This document shows, piece after piece, positions 8,573 through 18,455 of a stretch of DNA of 64,000 nucleotides; position 1 is the first letter of the stretch; the number at the start of each line of letters is the position of its first letter. Source of the DNA: Clostridia bacterium (GTDB taxonomy: Bacteria > Bacillota > Clostridia > TANB77 > CAG-508). The notes beneath the pieces are model-generated. The model was not told the DNA's origin. It saw nothing but the letters and a program-made list of their open reading frames with translations, and made no database searches. The position numbers and the translations under genes were made by a program. The stretch spans positions 1-64,000 of the forward strand of contig JAGAIV010000030.1 of assembly GCA_017626365.1 (NCBI GenBank), written 5' to 3'.

Positions 8573-9380
8573 ATGGAGAATATTAAAAGATGGACTTCTG
8601 CACTAATTGGTATGCCACTTGTGGTTATAATATTAGTTTTTGGAAATACATATGTAGTAGATATTACATTTGCAATTGTAGCAGCAATGAGTGTACATGA
8701 ATATTTTAATGCATTCAAAGAAAAAGCAAATCCAGTTATTTGGATTCGGATATGTTGCATCAGCATTAATCGCACTTATTCATGTAATACCAATAGAGCA
8801 TGCAATGACAATTGTTAGTGTATTAATTCCAATAGGTATTACTTTAATGTTTTTACAAGTTATTTTAACTAACATGAAAACAAATGTTAATGATATTGCT
8901 ATTACATTTTTTGGTATATGTTATATTTCGCTATTTTTAATGTTTGTACCATTAACTCATGCTATGAAAGATGGAAAATTTTTAGTATGGTTTTTATTAG
9001 CAGCTGCTTGGGGGACAGACGTATTTGCATATATGATTGGAAGAACTATAGGAAAACATAAATTTAGCAAAATAAGCCCAAACAAAACAATAGAAGGATG
9101 TGTGGGAGGAATACTAGGAGCTGTTATTTTTGGATTACTTCTAGCATTTTGCTTTAATACATTTTTTAATACCAATTTTTCATATATAGCAATTATATTA
9201 ATAGAAATCGTATTAAGTGTTGTTGGTCAAATTGGAGATTTTGCAGCATCTAGCATCAAAAGATATGTTGGTATTAAAGATTTTAGTAATTTAATTCCTG
9301 GTCATGGAGGAATGTTAGATAGAATCGATAGTGTTATTTTTATTGCACCATTTGCATATATGCTTTTAAAACTATTATAG
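8573..9380 (+). CDS. cdsA: Phosphatidate cytidylyltransferase, reading frame interrupted by an extra C (+1) at 8747
   Basis: The first frame runs from 8573 and stops at 8818 after about 58 authentic residues. The downstream frame continues GYVASALIALIHVIP to 9380 and includes the C-terminal CDP-alcohol signature (GDFAASSIKRYVGIKDFSNLIPGHGG, residues up to ~250). Ignoring the C at 8747 turns WIRICCIS into WIGYVASAL and yields a 268-residue multi-pass membrane protein of normal CdsA length. CdsA makes CDP-diacylglycerol from phosphatidate and CTP and is essential in most bacteria. An internal ATG at 8691 is out of context and not a credible start. Operon position between uppS and rseP is canonical. 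Confidence 0.88.
8747..8749 (+). other. In-frame CGG with extra C: putative +1 frameshift site in cdsA
   Basis: Codon 59 reads ATT CGG ATA TGT; skipping C gives ATT GGA TAT GTT (I-G-Y-V). The zero frame would end at 8818, giving an 81-residue product. Confidence 0.6.
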
Positions 9381-9392
9381 GAGGAAAATTGA

Positions 9393-10658
9393 TTGTTAAG
9401 TTTTTTAGTAACAGCAATTAAAGTAATCTTTTTATTAGGATTTCTTGTTTTTATTCATGAGGGAGGACATTTTTTAGTCGCAAAACTTTGTAAAATAAAA
9501 GTAAATGAATTTGCAATTGGATTTGGTCCAACCATATGGAAAAGTAAAAATACAAAAACGAAATATGCTTTACGACTTATACCACTTGGAGGATTTGTAA
9601 GCATGGAGGGAGAAGAAGAACGCTCAGAAGCTGAGGGTTCTTTTAGTAAAGCTAGTATTCCAAAAAGAATTGCGATTGTACTTGCAGGTGGAGCTGTTAA
9701 TATTGTGTTTGGATTAATAGTATATTTTTGCTTAGTATCTGCGATGGGAGGAAATATATCTCAAACTATTCAAGCATTAGAGCCGGAATATGGTGCACGA
9801 AAAGCAGGTATTTTAGTTGGTGACGAAATTGTTCGAATTAATGGAAAAAGAATTCATCAAAAGCAAGATATTACAGATATTATGGAACAATATAAAGGAG
9901 AAAATGTTACAGTTCAAGTAAAAAGAAATGGGGAATTAATAGAATATATCGTAGAACCAAAAGAAATAATAGGAAAAGATACAGGAATTTATTTAGGAGT
10001 AGAAGGAGATAACCTAACAACTGAAATTGTAGCATTATATCCATCAAGCCCTGCAGAAAAGCAAGGTGTTCAGATAGGAGATATTATTTTAAAGGTTGAT
10101 GGAAAAGACGTGGAATCAAATCCATATAAAGTTGTAGAGTACATTAATGAGTCTGAAAACCAAGAAATAATATTTACTGTAAAAAGAAAAGAAGAAATAA
10201 AAGAAATAAAACTAGAACCAGAGATTTCATATACGTATTTATTAGGAGTCGAATTTGCAAAAGCAGAAGATAACTTTGCAAATAACATATATTATGGATT
10301 CTGGAATACAGTAGATTTTTCTACATCAATTATTGAAAATTTAAAAATGTTATTTACAGGAAAAGTATCAGCCAATCAATTAACAGGACCAATTGGTATT
10401 TCTAATATGGTAGCAAAAACAAAAGGAATAGAAGATTTTATTTATCTAGTAGCATTAATTTCACTATCACTTGGAGTTACAAACTTACTTCCATTCCCAC
10501 CATTAGATGGAGGAAAAGTAGTGATTTATTTAATTGAAGCAGTTCGTAGAAAACCGATGAAAGAAGAAAACGAGTTGAAAATTCAAACCTTAGGAGCAGC
10601 AATACTAATAGGACTTACTATATTTGTAACATATAATGATATATTAAGAATATTTTAA
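9393..10658 (+). CDS. rseP: Site-2 intramembrane metalloprotease RseP/RasP
   Basis: A 421-residue membrane protease with the zinc-binding HEGGH (HExxH) in the first membrane helix, two PDZ-like segments (around EPEYGARKAGILVGDEIVRI and PSSPAEKQGVQIGDIILKVD) and the C-terminal LLPFPPLDGGK motif that supplies the third metal ligand. The family cleaves anti-sigma factors and remnant signal peptides inside the membrane. Two PDZ modules are as in E. coli RseP, whereas B. subtilis RasP has one. Start is TTG at 9393 after GGAGG, 12 bases after cdsA. A terminator follows. Confidence 0.94.
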   Translation: MLSFLVTAIKVIFLLGFLVFIHEGGHFLVAKLCKIKVNEFAIGFGPTIWKSKNTKTKYALRLIPLGGFVSMEGEEERSEAEGSFSKASIPKRIAIVLAGGAVNIVFGLIVYFCLVSAMGGNISQTIQALEPEYGARKAGILVGDEIVRINGKRIHQKQDITDIMEQYKGENVTVQVKRNGELIEYIVEPKEIIGKDTGIYLGVEGDNLTTEIVALYPSSPAEKQGVQIGDIILKVDGKDVESNPYKVVEYINESENQEIIFTVKRKEEIKEIKLEPEISYTYLLGVEFAKAEDNFANNIYYGFWNTVDFSTSIIENLKMLFTGKVSANQLTGPIGISNMVAKTKGIEDFIYLVALISLSLGVTNLLPFPPLDGGKVVIYLIEAVRRKPMKEENELKIQTLGAAILIGLTIFVTYNDILRIF

Positions 10659-10686
10659 AAATAGAAAGCATTTGCTTTCTATTTTT
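10657..10686 (+). terminator. Terminator after rseP
   Basis: AAAAATAGAAAGCA (10657-10670) pairs with TGCTTTCTATTTTT (10673-10686); the stem overlaps the rseP stop codon. It may work in both directions. Confidence 0.8.
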
Positions 10687-10831
10687 AAATTGCCAAAAAA
10701 GTATTGCATAAAAAATTGTAATGTGTTACATTATATAATCAATTATATTAGTACATAAATTAAATTTTATCTTAAAAAAATCCAAAACAAATTTTAAAAA
10801 TTAAATATTAGTGTTCCATATTTTAGATTCA

Positions 10832-10842
10832 TGTGATAAAAT
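10832..10842 (+). promoter_or_regulatory. Extended -10 element upstream of polC
   Basis: TGTGATAAAAT, 30 bases before the polC start, matches the extended -10 seen at 690 and 52037. A second candidate, TTGCAT then TACATT/TATAAT, lies near 10710-10740. Confidence 0.4.
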
Positions 10843-10871
10843 AATCCATAGTATTAAGGGAGGCATTTTAA

Positions 10872-13800
10872 ATGGCAGAGCAAGAAAAAACTGTGGGAGA
10901 AATTTTTAGTGATTATCAAACAGAATCAAATATAAAACAAGCAAATATCCAGAAAATCAATTTATTTAAGAAAAGCAATAAGCTAGAAATTGATTTGTTT
11001 TCTCATGCCTATATTATGCCGAAAGATTTATTAGAATTTGATAAATATTTAAAAGAACGTTTTGCTATTGAAAACATCGAAATCGATATGCAATATGATG
11101 AAACTATTCAAGTGCCAGAAATCGAAAAAGAATGGAAGCAGATTGTAAAATATATGGCACATAAATATCCATTTACAGAAATTTTATTACATAATAGTAA
11201 AGTAGAAATAAAAGATAATTTGATACAAGTTTTACTAGCAGTAAAAGGAGCAGATTTTCTAATAGCAAGAGGATTTGATAAAACACTAGAAAAAACGTTA
11301 AAAAGTTTATATGGAAAAACATATAAAGTAAAATATATAGAAGACATACAAGAAGAAGAAATGCAAAAAATAGAACAAAAATGTAAATTGACTGAAAAAT
11401 ATGAAATCGAAAAGGCAATTAGTGAATCTAGCGTTGCAGAAGAGGAAGAAAGGATAGAAGAACTACAAGAAGAGCAAAAACCACAAGAAGAAAATGTTGG
11501 AGCACAACCGGAAACTATTCCAGAAGAACCAGAAGAAAAAACACCATTAATTTTAGGAAGAAATGCGAATATTAAAGAAAATCTTGTTAAAGTAAGTGAT
11601 ATATCGATTGATAGCGGAAAAGTTGCCTTAGAAGGAGAAATATTAAACATCGATTCGCGTCAACTAAAAAGCGGTAAATTTTTAGTGATGTTTGACTTAT
11701 ATGATGGAACGAGTACCATCACTTGTAAAGCTTTTGTAGAAGAAGAAAAAACATCAAAGGTAATGGCAAGATTAAAAGAAGCAAAAGCAGTTCGTATAGC
11801 TGGAACAGCACAATTTGACCCATTTGCAAAAGAAATTGGAGTCATTTCAAATGTAATTGTAGAAGCACCGGCAAAGAAAAAACAAGAACGTGCTGACCAT
11901 GCAGAAGTAAAAAGAGTAGAACTACATATGCATACGCAAATGAGCCAAATGGATGGAATGACATCTGCGACAGACCTTATTAAGCGAGCAATGAAATGGG
12001 GATGGAAATCTATTGCTATTACTGACCATGGAGTTGTACAAGCCTTTCCAGAAGCATATAAATTGTTAGGAAGAGACAATCCAGATATGAAGGTGATCTA
12101 TGGAGTAGAGGCATACCTTGTACCAGATAAAACGCCATCAGTATCTTTCCCAAAGAAGCAAAGCATCGATACAGAATACTGTGTATTAGATATCGAAACA
12201 ACAGGACTTTCTTTCCGTACCAATAAAATTACAGAACTAGGAGCAGTTATATATAAAAATGGAGAAATAGTAGAAGAATTTGAGCATTTTGTGAACCCAG
12301 AAATGCCAATACCAGAAGAAGTAGTAGAGGTTACTCATATAACCGATGATATGGTAAAAGATGCTCCAACTATAGAAGAAATACTACCAAAATTTTTAGA
12401 ATTTATAGGAGATAGAGTTATCGTTGCTCATAATGCTGACTTTGATGTTGGCTTTATTAAATATAATGCAGAACAATTAGGATATAAATTAGAAAATACA
12501 TATATTGATACACTTCGTTTAGCAAAAGACTTATTTCCGGATTACAAAAAGTACAAATTAGGAATTATTGCAGATAAACTAGGTATACAAGTAGACGTAG
12601 CACACCGTGCTTTAGATGATGTTATTACATTAGTAAAAGTATTTAAAGTAATGGTAGATATGCTAAAAGAAAAAGGTGCAAAAACGGTTAATGATATCGA
12701 TAAGCTAGAAGAGGGTCAAGCAGACTTTAAAAAATTACCAAGCTATCATGCTATTATTTTAGCAAAGAATTATGTAGGACTTAAAAACTTATATAAACTA
12801 ATTTCGCTTTCACACTTACATTATTTTTATAAAAAACCAAGAATTCTAAAATCAATATATAAGCAATATTCGGAAGGATTAATTTTAGGAAGTGCTTGTG
12901 AGGCAGGAGAACTATACCGTGCAATACTTGCTGGAAAATCCGAAGAAGAAATTGAACAAATTGCAAAAGACTACGATTACTTAGAAATCCAACCAAATGG
13001 AAACAATATGTTCATGGTAAGAAATGGAACAGTTCCTGATGAAAAAGCATTAGAAGATATTAATAAAAAAATTGTAAAATTAGGAGAAAAACTTGGAAAA
13101 TTAGTAGTAGCAACATGTGATGTTCACTTTATGGACCCACAAGATGAAATTTATAGAAGAATTTTAATGGCGGGACAAGGCTATGATGATGCAGACGAAC
13201 AAGCACCTTTGTATTTGCGTACTACTAATGAAATGATAGAAGAATTTAAATACCTAGGGTTAGATAAAGCCTATGAGGTTGTTGTAACTAATACCAATAA
13301 AATTGCTGATTTATGCGAAAATATAAGCCCGATTTCACCAGAGAAGTGTCCTCCTCACATAGAAGGATGTGAAAAGCAAATTGAAGATATCGCAATGACA
13401 AGGGCAAAAGAATTATATGGTGACCCATTACCACAAATAGTAGAAGAACGATTGAATAAAGAACTACAATCTATTATAAAAAATGGATTCTCTGTTATGT
13501 ACATTATTGCACAAAAACTAGTATGGAAATCTAATGAAGATGGATACATAGTAGGTTCTAGAGGTTCTGTTGGTTCGTCTTTTGTAGCAAATATGACAGG
13601 AATTACCGAGGTAAATTCACTTCCACCACATTACCGTTGTCCAAATTGTAAATATTCCGATTTTACCGATTATGGCTATAAAAATGGATTTGATTTACCA
13701 GATAAAGATTGTCCAAAATGTGGGCACAAATTAGATAAAGATGGAATGGATATTCCATTTGAAACTTTCCTTGGTTTTAACGGAGATAAAGAACCAGATA

Positions 13801-15234
13801 TAGACTTAAACTTCTCAGGAGATTACCAAGCAAAAGCGCATAAATATACGGAAGTTATTTTTGGAAAAGGAACTACTTTTAAAGCAGGTACAGTTGGTAC
13901 GGTTGCTGATAAAACAGCATATGGATATGTGAAAAAGTATTACGAAGAAAGACGGAATACCTGTAAATTCAGCAGAGGTACTTCGTGTTTCGAAAGGTTG
14001 TACAGGAATAAAAAGAACCACGGGACAGCACCCAGGAGGAATTATTGTTGTTCCAAAAGGAAGAGAAATCTATGAATTCTGCCCAGTACAACACCCAGCA
14101 GATGATCCAAATTCTGATATTATTACAACCCATTTTGATTATCACTCCATTGACCAAAACTTGTTAAAACTAGATATACTAGGACACGATGATCCGACAG
14201 TTATTAGAATGTTGCAAGATATTACTGGAATTGACCCAACAAAAATACCATTAGATGATAAAGCAACCATGTCAATTTTTTCTTCAACAGACGCTTTAGG
14301 AGTAACACCAGAACAAATTCATTCTGAAGTAGGAAGTTTTGGAGTACCTGAGTTTGGAACGAAGTTTGTTCGAGGAATGTTACTAGATACAAAACCAAAA
14401 ACCTTTGATGAATTAATTCGTATCTCAGGGTTATCCCACGGTACTGATGTATGGTTAGGAAATGCACAAAGTTTAATTGAAGAAGGAACCGTAACTTTAG
14501 ACCAAGCAATCTGTTGTCGTGATGATATTATGATATATCTTATCAAAAAAGGATTAGAGCCAAATCCAGCATTCAAAATAATGGAAACGGTTCGTAAAGG
14601 AAAAGCATTAAAAGACCCTGAAAAATGGGCAGGATATGTTAGCATGATGAAGGAACACGATGTACCAGATTGGTATATTAAATCTTGTGAAAAAATAAAA
14701 TACATGTTTCCAAAAGCCCATGCAGCAGCATATGTAACTAATGCATTTCGTATTGCGTGGTTTAAGGTACATGAGCCACTTGCATATTATGCCGCATATT
14801 TTTCAATTCGTGCTAAAGCGTTCGATAGTGATGTTATGTGCCATGGGAAAGAAAAAGTAAAAAATAAGATGAAAGAAATTGAATTAATGGGAAATAACGC
14901 AACACAAAAAGAAAAAGATATGTATGATGATTTAGAAATTGTTTGGGAAATGTATCAAAGAGGATTTGAATTTTTACCAATTGATTTATACAATTCAGAT
15001 TCAAAAAAATTCTTGATACAAGATGGAAAAATAAGACCACCATTAAACAGTATTCCAGGACTTGGAAATGTTGCAGCAGATAGCATCGTAGAGGCAAGAG
15101 TAGATGGAAAATTCATGTCAATCGACGATTTAAGAATTCGTTCAAAAGCAGGAAAAGCTGTTATTGAAATGCTTACAAATGCAGGATGTTTAGAAGGAAT
15201 GAGCCAAAGCAACCAAATGAGTTTGTTTGGATAA
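10872..15234 (+). CDS. polC: DNA polymerase III PolC, reading frame interrupted by an extra C (+1) at 13953
   Basis: The low-G+C Gram-positive replicative polymerase, about 1,453 residues after frame repair (B. subtilis PolC is of similar size). In order: N-terminal domain with an acidic Glu-rich linker (~190-225), OB domain (~230-335), PHP domain ([15 protein letters not shown]), inserted 3'-5' exonuclease ([12 protein letters not shown], later HRALDD), a zinc-binding CPNC...CPKC pair, the palm ([15 protein letters not shown]), fingers and a C-terminal helix-hairpin region. The first frame stops at 14075 inside the palm. Dropping the C at 13953 converts EERRNTCKF to [19 protein letters not shown] and runs straight into [17 protein letters not shown] and [18 protein letters not shown]. 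PolC is essential for replication, so a truly broken gene is unlikely. Confidence 0.92.
13953..13955 (+). other. In-frame CGG with extra C: putative +1 frameshift site in polC
   Basis: Codon 1028 reads AGA CGG AAT ACC; skipping C gives AGA GGA ATA CCT (R-G-I-P). No homopolymer is present here, which argues against ordinary homopolymer indel error. Confidence 0.65.
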
Positions 15235-15246
15235 GGAGGAACAAAA

Positions 15247-15543
15247 ATGCAAGACTTGCTTGAGCAAATATTTACATGGCAAAATGTCACAATATATTTA
15301 GTGATTATGAATATAATAGGATTCTTTATTATGTGGCTAGATAAAAGAAAAGCACAACATTTTAAATGGAGAATTAAAGAAAGTACTTTGTTTTTAGTAG
15401 CAGCATTAGGAGGAGGAATTGGAACAATTGCGGGAATGTACACATTCAGACATAAAACTCAAAAAGCAAAATTTGTATTTGGGTTTCCAGCAATTATAGT
15501 GATTCAAATATTAATTGCGATAATGATAATATTTAAAATTTAA
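15247..15543 (+). CDS. DUF1294 family membrane protein
   Basis: A 98-residue protein with two or three hydrophobic segments and the DUF1294 hallmarks: YLVIMNIIGFFIMWLDKRKA, WRIKESTLFLVAALGGGIG and MYTFRHKTQKAKFVFGFP. The function is unknown. The ATG is 12 bases after polC with AAGGAGG, so it is translated from the polC transcript. A terminator follows. Confidence 0.85.
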   Translation: MQDLLEQIFTWQNVTIYLVIMNIIGFFIMWLDKRKAQHFKWRIKESTLFLVAALGGGIGTIAGMYTFRHKTQKAKFVFGFPAIIVIQILIAIMIIFKI

Positions 15544-15549
15544 GAGGTA

Positions 15550-15592
15550 AATAGAGTTATGTTTAAAATAATAAACATAACTCTATTTCTAT
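15550..15592 (+). terminator. Terminator after polC-DUF1294
   Basis: A 16-bp perfect stem, AATAGAGTTATGTTTA (15550-15565) against 15572-15587, followed by TCTATTTT. Confidence 0.85.
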
Positions 15593-15615
15593 TTTGGCAA
15601 AAGAAAACAAGTGTA

Positions 15616-15994
15616 TTGTACACATAATTCTTGTTTGAAAATAAAAATAAAATACTATACATAATTTACAAATAGAAATGTGAACAAATTGTGTTCAAAA
15701 AATGCCTAAAAATAGTTATTCACAGAGTTATCCACATTATCCACATAGAAAAAATACATAATAATGTAAACAAAAAAGGAAACATAATACAGACATATAT
15801 GAAACAAAAATGAAACAATTTGAACATATTATTGAAACAATTATGTAATATTTGATAAAAAATGTGCAATATTTTATAAAAAACATGAAAAAACGACAAA
15901 GATAAAAAAGGTTAGATGACAAATATATGACAAAAATAAGACAAACTGAATATAATATAATGAAATATAATATAATTTAAAAAGAGGGATAAAT
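15616..15994. promoter_or_regulatory. Gene-free AT-rich stretch with DnaA-box cluster
   Basis: About 450 bases between DUF1294 and the rhodanese gene contain no plausible ORF. Two consensus DnaA boxes TTATCCACA abut at 15728-15736 and 15737-15745, and near-consensus TTATTCACA at 15716-15724 adjoins them. TGTGAACAA (the reverse complement of TTGTTCACA) is at 15679-15687. About 200 bases of extreme A/T follow, with repeated GAAACAA and ATGACAA words and overlapping TATAAT-like hexamers just before the rhodanese start. The layout resembles an origin-type DnaA box array plus AT-rich segment. All genes on both sides point the same way and no dnaA/dnaN is nearby, so I favour a DnaA-titrating or DnaA-regulated site over oriC. 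Confidence 0.55.
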
Positions 15995-16348
15995 ATGAAA
16001 ATAAAACAAATGGCAGGAAAAATTAAAAACATATTTACAAATAATTTATTTAGATATGATGACCAAATAACCTATATGGAAGCACGTGAAATTATGAAAG
16101 AAAACTCATTAGCTATTTTACTAGATGTAAGAAGTAAACAAGAATATGACGAATATCACTTAGAAGGAGCAATTTGCATTCCAACTTATGAACTAAAAAA
16201 TGAAATTATCAAAATAGTAGAAAATAAAGAACAAACGATAATTGTGTATTGCCAAAGCGGAGGAAGAAGTAGAAAAGCAATTAACATGTTAAAGAAAATG
16301 GGATACAAGAGTCTTTATGAAATTCGAGGAGGACTTGATAATTTATAA
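15995..16348 (+). CDS. Rhodanese-like domain protein
   Basis: A 117-residue single-domain rhodanese. It has LLDVRSKQEYDEYHLEGAICIP (CH2A-like motif) and the active-site loop IIVYCQSGGRSRKA, with the persulfide-carrying Cys. Such proteins move sulfane sulfur; the physiological acceptor is unknown. There is no signal peptide. An AGAGGG site lies seven bases before the ATG. It is a single-gene unit downstream of the DnaA-box region. Confidence 0.9.
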   Translation: MKIKQMAGKIKNIFTNNLFRYDDQITYMEAREIMKENSLAILLDVRSKQEYDEYHLEGAICIPTYELKNEIIKIVENKEQTIIVYCQSGGRSRKAINMLKKMGYKSLYEIRGGLDNL

Positions 16349-16364
16349 AATTTAAAAAAATCAC

Positions 16365-16392
16365 TTGTAAATATTTTTAATATTGGTATAAT
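16365..16392 (+). promoter_or_regulatory. Predicted promoter for pfkA
   Basis: TTGTAA at 16365-16370, a 16-base spacer, and TGG-TATAAT ending at 16392 (extended -10). Confidence 0.6.
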
Positions 16393-16425
16393 AATACTGT
16401 TAAAAATCAAAAGGAGATGGAGAAT

Positions 16426-17547
16426 ATGGTAAAAAAAGTAGCAATACTAACAAATGGTGGAGATGCACCAGGACTAAATGCTGTTATTCGTGCAATTGTT
16501 AAAACTGCAGAAACAAATGGTGTAGAATGCTATGGATATATTGAAGGATATAAGGGGTTATTAACCAATAACTATGTAAAATTAGAATCAAAAGGAAATG
16601 CTTCAGGGTTATTACATCGTGGAGGTACTATTATTGGAACATCCAATAACACAAACGTATTTAACCTAAAAGTAGAAGAAAACGGACAAACTGTATATAA
16701 AGATATGTCTGAAAAATGTATAGAAAATATTAAAGAAGCTGGATTCGATTGTATCTTCACATTAGGCGGAGATGGTACTCAAAAATCTGCAAGAGATTTT
16801 TCATTAAGAGGAGTAAATGTGATTGGCGTTCCAAAAACAATTGACAACGACGTAGCAGATACCGATATTACTTTTGGATACAATACGGCAGTATCTGTTG
16901 CAACAGAAGCTCTTGACCGTTTACATACAACAGCAGAATCTCATCATAGAATTATGGTATTAGAAGTAATGGGAAGGTATGCCGGATGGATTGCATTAGA
17001 ATCAGCCATAGCTGGTGGAGCTGATGCTTGCTTAATTCCAGAAATTCCATATGATATCAATAAAGTAGTAGAAAAAATAAATCAAAGAAGAAAAGACGGA
17101 AAAGATTTTAGCATCGTTGTTGTTTCAGAAGGAGCAAAACCAATCGATGGAGAAATCGTTGTAAAGAAAAAACTAGATGATGGAAAAGGACTAGATAATA
17201 TTCGTTTAGGAGGAATTGGGGAAAAAGTAGCTTCTGACCTTGAAGAATTAACTGGATTAACATCTAGAAATACAGTATTAGGATATGTTCAAAGAGGAGG
17301 AACACCTACATCATATGACCGTGTATTATCAAGCAAATACGGAGTAAAAGCAATGAAACTCGCAATGGAAGGGGTATTTAATGTACTTGTAAATTATCAT
17401 GAAGGAAAAATGGGATATGTATCTTTAGAGGATGTTGTTGGAAATAATAAAGAAATTGGTACAGCATCAAGCAATATTAGAACTGTTAAAATGGATGATG
17501 ATTTAATTAAAACAGCCAAAAGTTTAGGAATATCTTTAGGAGAATAA
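16426..17547 (+). CDS. pfkA: 6-phosphofructokinase
   Basis: A 373-residue PFK-fold kinase that phosphorylates fructose 6-phosphate in glycolysis. It shows ILTNGGDAPGLNAVIR (nucleotide loop), GGDGTQ, the catalytic PKTIDNDV and the substrate loop MGRYAGWIA. GGDG rather than GGDD at the phosphoryl-donor position points to ATP, while PKTIDND (Lys instead of Gly) is typical of the long PFK group that contains the PPi enzymes, so donor specificity is not certain. I chose ATG 16426 over 16417 because AAGGAG at 16411-16416 is correctly spaced only for the former. Confidence 0.9.
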   Translation: MVKKVAILTNGGDAPGLNAVIRAIVKTAETNGVECYGYIEGYKGLLTNNYVKLESKGNASGLLHRGGTIIGTSNNTNVFNLKVEENGQTVYKDMSEKCIENIKEAGFDCIFTLGGDGTQKSARDFSLRGVNVIGVPKTIDNDVADTDITFGYNTAVSVATEALDRLHTTAESHHRIMVLEVMGRYAGWIALESAIAGGADACLIPEIPYDINKVVEKINQRRKDGKDFSIVVVSEGAKPIDGEIVVKKKLDDGKGLDNIRLGGIGEKVASDLEELTGLTSRNTVLGYVQRGGTPTSYDRVLSSKYGVKAMKLAMEGVFNVLVNYHEGKMGYVSLEDVVGNNKEIGTASSNIRTVKMDDDLIKTAKSLGISLGE

Positions 17548-17550
17548 ATC

Positions 17551-17579
17551 TAGACAAATCTGCATAAACGTATTATAAT
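17551..17579 (+). promoter_or_regulatory. Predicted promoter for the 17615 membrane-protein gene
   Basis: TAGACA at 17551-17556, a 17-base spacer, TATAAT at 17574-17579, immediately after the pfkA stop codon. Confidence 0.6.
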
Positions 17580-17614
17580 TGGAATATAAATAAAAAAGAA
17601 AAGGAGTAAAACTT

Positions 17615-18304
17615 ATGGAAGAAAAGAAAAATGAAGAACAAAATGTAAACACAGAAGAAATTAAAAAAGAAACTGTAGAAACAGTTAACCAAGTAAAGGA
17701 AACAATAAAAAATGTAGACATTAAAAATGATGCAAAGGAAGCTACAGGGTTTGTTAGCTCAATGTTTAAAGATCCATTTGGAACAATTAAACAAATTGTA
17801 AGTGACAGCTCAAATAAGTATTTTAAAATAGCTATTATTTTTGCTATTGTGTGGATGGCAGTTATACTTGTTGATAAATTATTTGGAGTTTCATTTACTA
17901 GATTTTCATTTAATTTAGCATTTAAACAAATTCTATCAATTGTAAAAGCAGTTATTGCACCTGTATTAGGAATTGTGGTTCTTTCTGGAATTATTTACTT
18001 TATGAACAAAGAAAACAAAAAATCAATAATTACAATAATCACAGCAATTGTAACAGCTAAAATTCCAGTAATTATTGCATCAGTAGTAAGTTTATTAACA
18101 ATTATAGATTCTAAAGTATCACTTGTAACAAGTCCATTTGCTTCACTATGTAGTGTAATTAGCATTGTATTAACATACTTTGCAACAAAAACAATTTTTG
18201 GAGAAGAACAAAATTCAAAATTCTTTAAAAAATTTGTAATCATCGAAGCAATTTACTATGCAGCATACATAATTGTTTCATTATTAGGAATTTATATGAG
18301 ATAA
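17615..18304 (+). CDS. Multi-pass membrane protein of unknown function
   Basis: A 229-residue protein with a charged, Glu/Lys-rich cytoplasmic N-terminus (residues 1-45) followed by about five hydrophobic helices (roughly 70-90, 105-130, 140-165, 165-190, 205-225). The pattern resembles YIP1-type membrane proteins, but I do not recognise a specific family motif. AAAGGAG precedes the ATG. It has its own promoter and a downstream terminator, so it is monocistronic. Confidence 0.7.
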   Translation: MEEKKNEEQNVNTEEIKKETVETVNQVKETIKNVDIKNDAKEATGFVSSMFKDPFGTIKQIVSDSSNKYFKIAIIFAIVWMAVILVDKLFGVSFTRFSFNLAFKQILSIVKAVIAPVLGIVVLSGIIYFMNKENKKSIITIITAIVTAKIPVIIASVVSLLTIIDSKVSLVTSPFASLCSVISIVLTYFATKTIFGEEQNSKFFKKFVIIEAIYYAAYIIVSLLGIYMR

Positions 18305-18312
18305 TATAAAAA

Positions 18313-18338
18313 TGTAGGGGCGAGCATTGCTCGTCCGA
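18313..18338. repeat. Small palindromic repeat (GGGGCGAGC type)
   Basis: TGTAGGGGCGAGCATTGCTCGTCC folds into a 7-8 bp hairpin (GGGCGAGC/GCTCGTCC). It has the same TGTAGGGGC lead as the copy at 53449-53472. Confidence 0.6.
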
Positions 18339-18361
18339 GATATAAATAAATTTTAATAAAA

Positions 18362-18397
18362 AAGTATAAAAACCTTTTGTTTTTATACTTTTTTTGA
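18362..18397 (+). terminator. Terminator before argS
   Basis: AAGTATAAAAAC (18362-18373) pairs with GTTTTTATACTT (18379-18390), followed by TTTTTT. A GATATAATG -10-like element for argS follows directly. Confidence 0.8.
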
Positions 18398-18455
18398 TAT
18401 AATGTAAAACATAAAATTAAAAAGAAAAATAACCTAAAATAGAAAGGTGAACTAA

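Noticed and set aside
8691..9380. Separate CDS starting at the ATG at 8691
   Set aside because: Its first residues are out-of-frame translation of cdsA, with no ribosome site; it is the 3' part of cdsA.
11108..11650. Long minus-strand open frames opposite polC and other genes
   Set aside because: They are shadows of the A-rich coding strand (Ser/Phe/Leu-rich products, no ribosome sites).
14161..15234. Separate PolC C-terminal gene starting at TTG 14161
   Set aside because: The TTG is an internal leucine of [11 protein letters not shown]; the frame is continuous with conserved PolC sequence from 13954.
15616..15994. Chromosomal origin oriC
   Set aside because: DnaA boxes and A/T-rich DNA are present, but genes on both sides run the same way and dnaA/dnaN are absent. 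Kept only as a DnaA-box cluster.
18400..18455. T-box riboswitch upstream of argS or metG
   Set aside because: The upstream gaps are short and lack the T-box sequence and specifier stem-loop.
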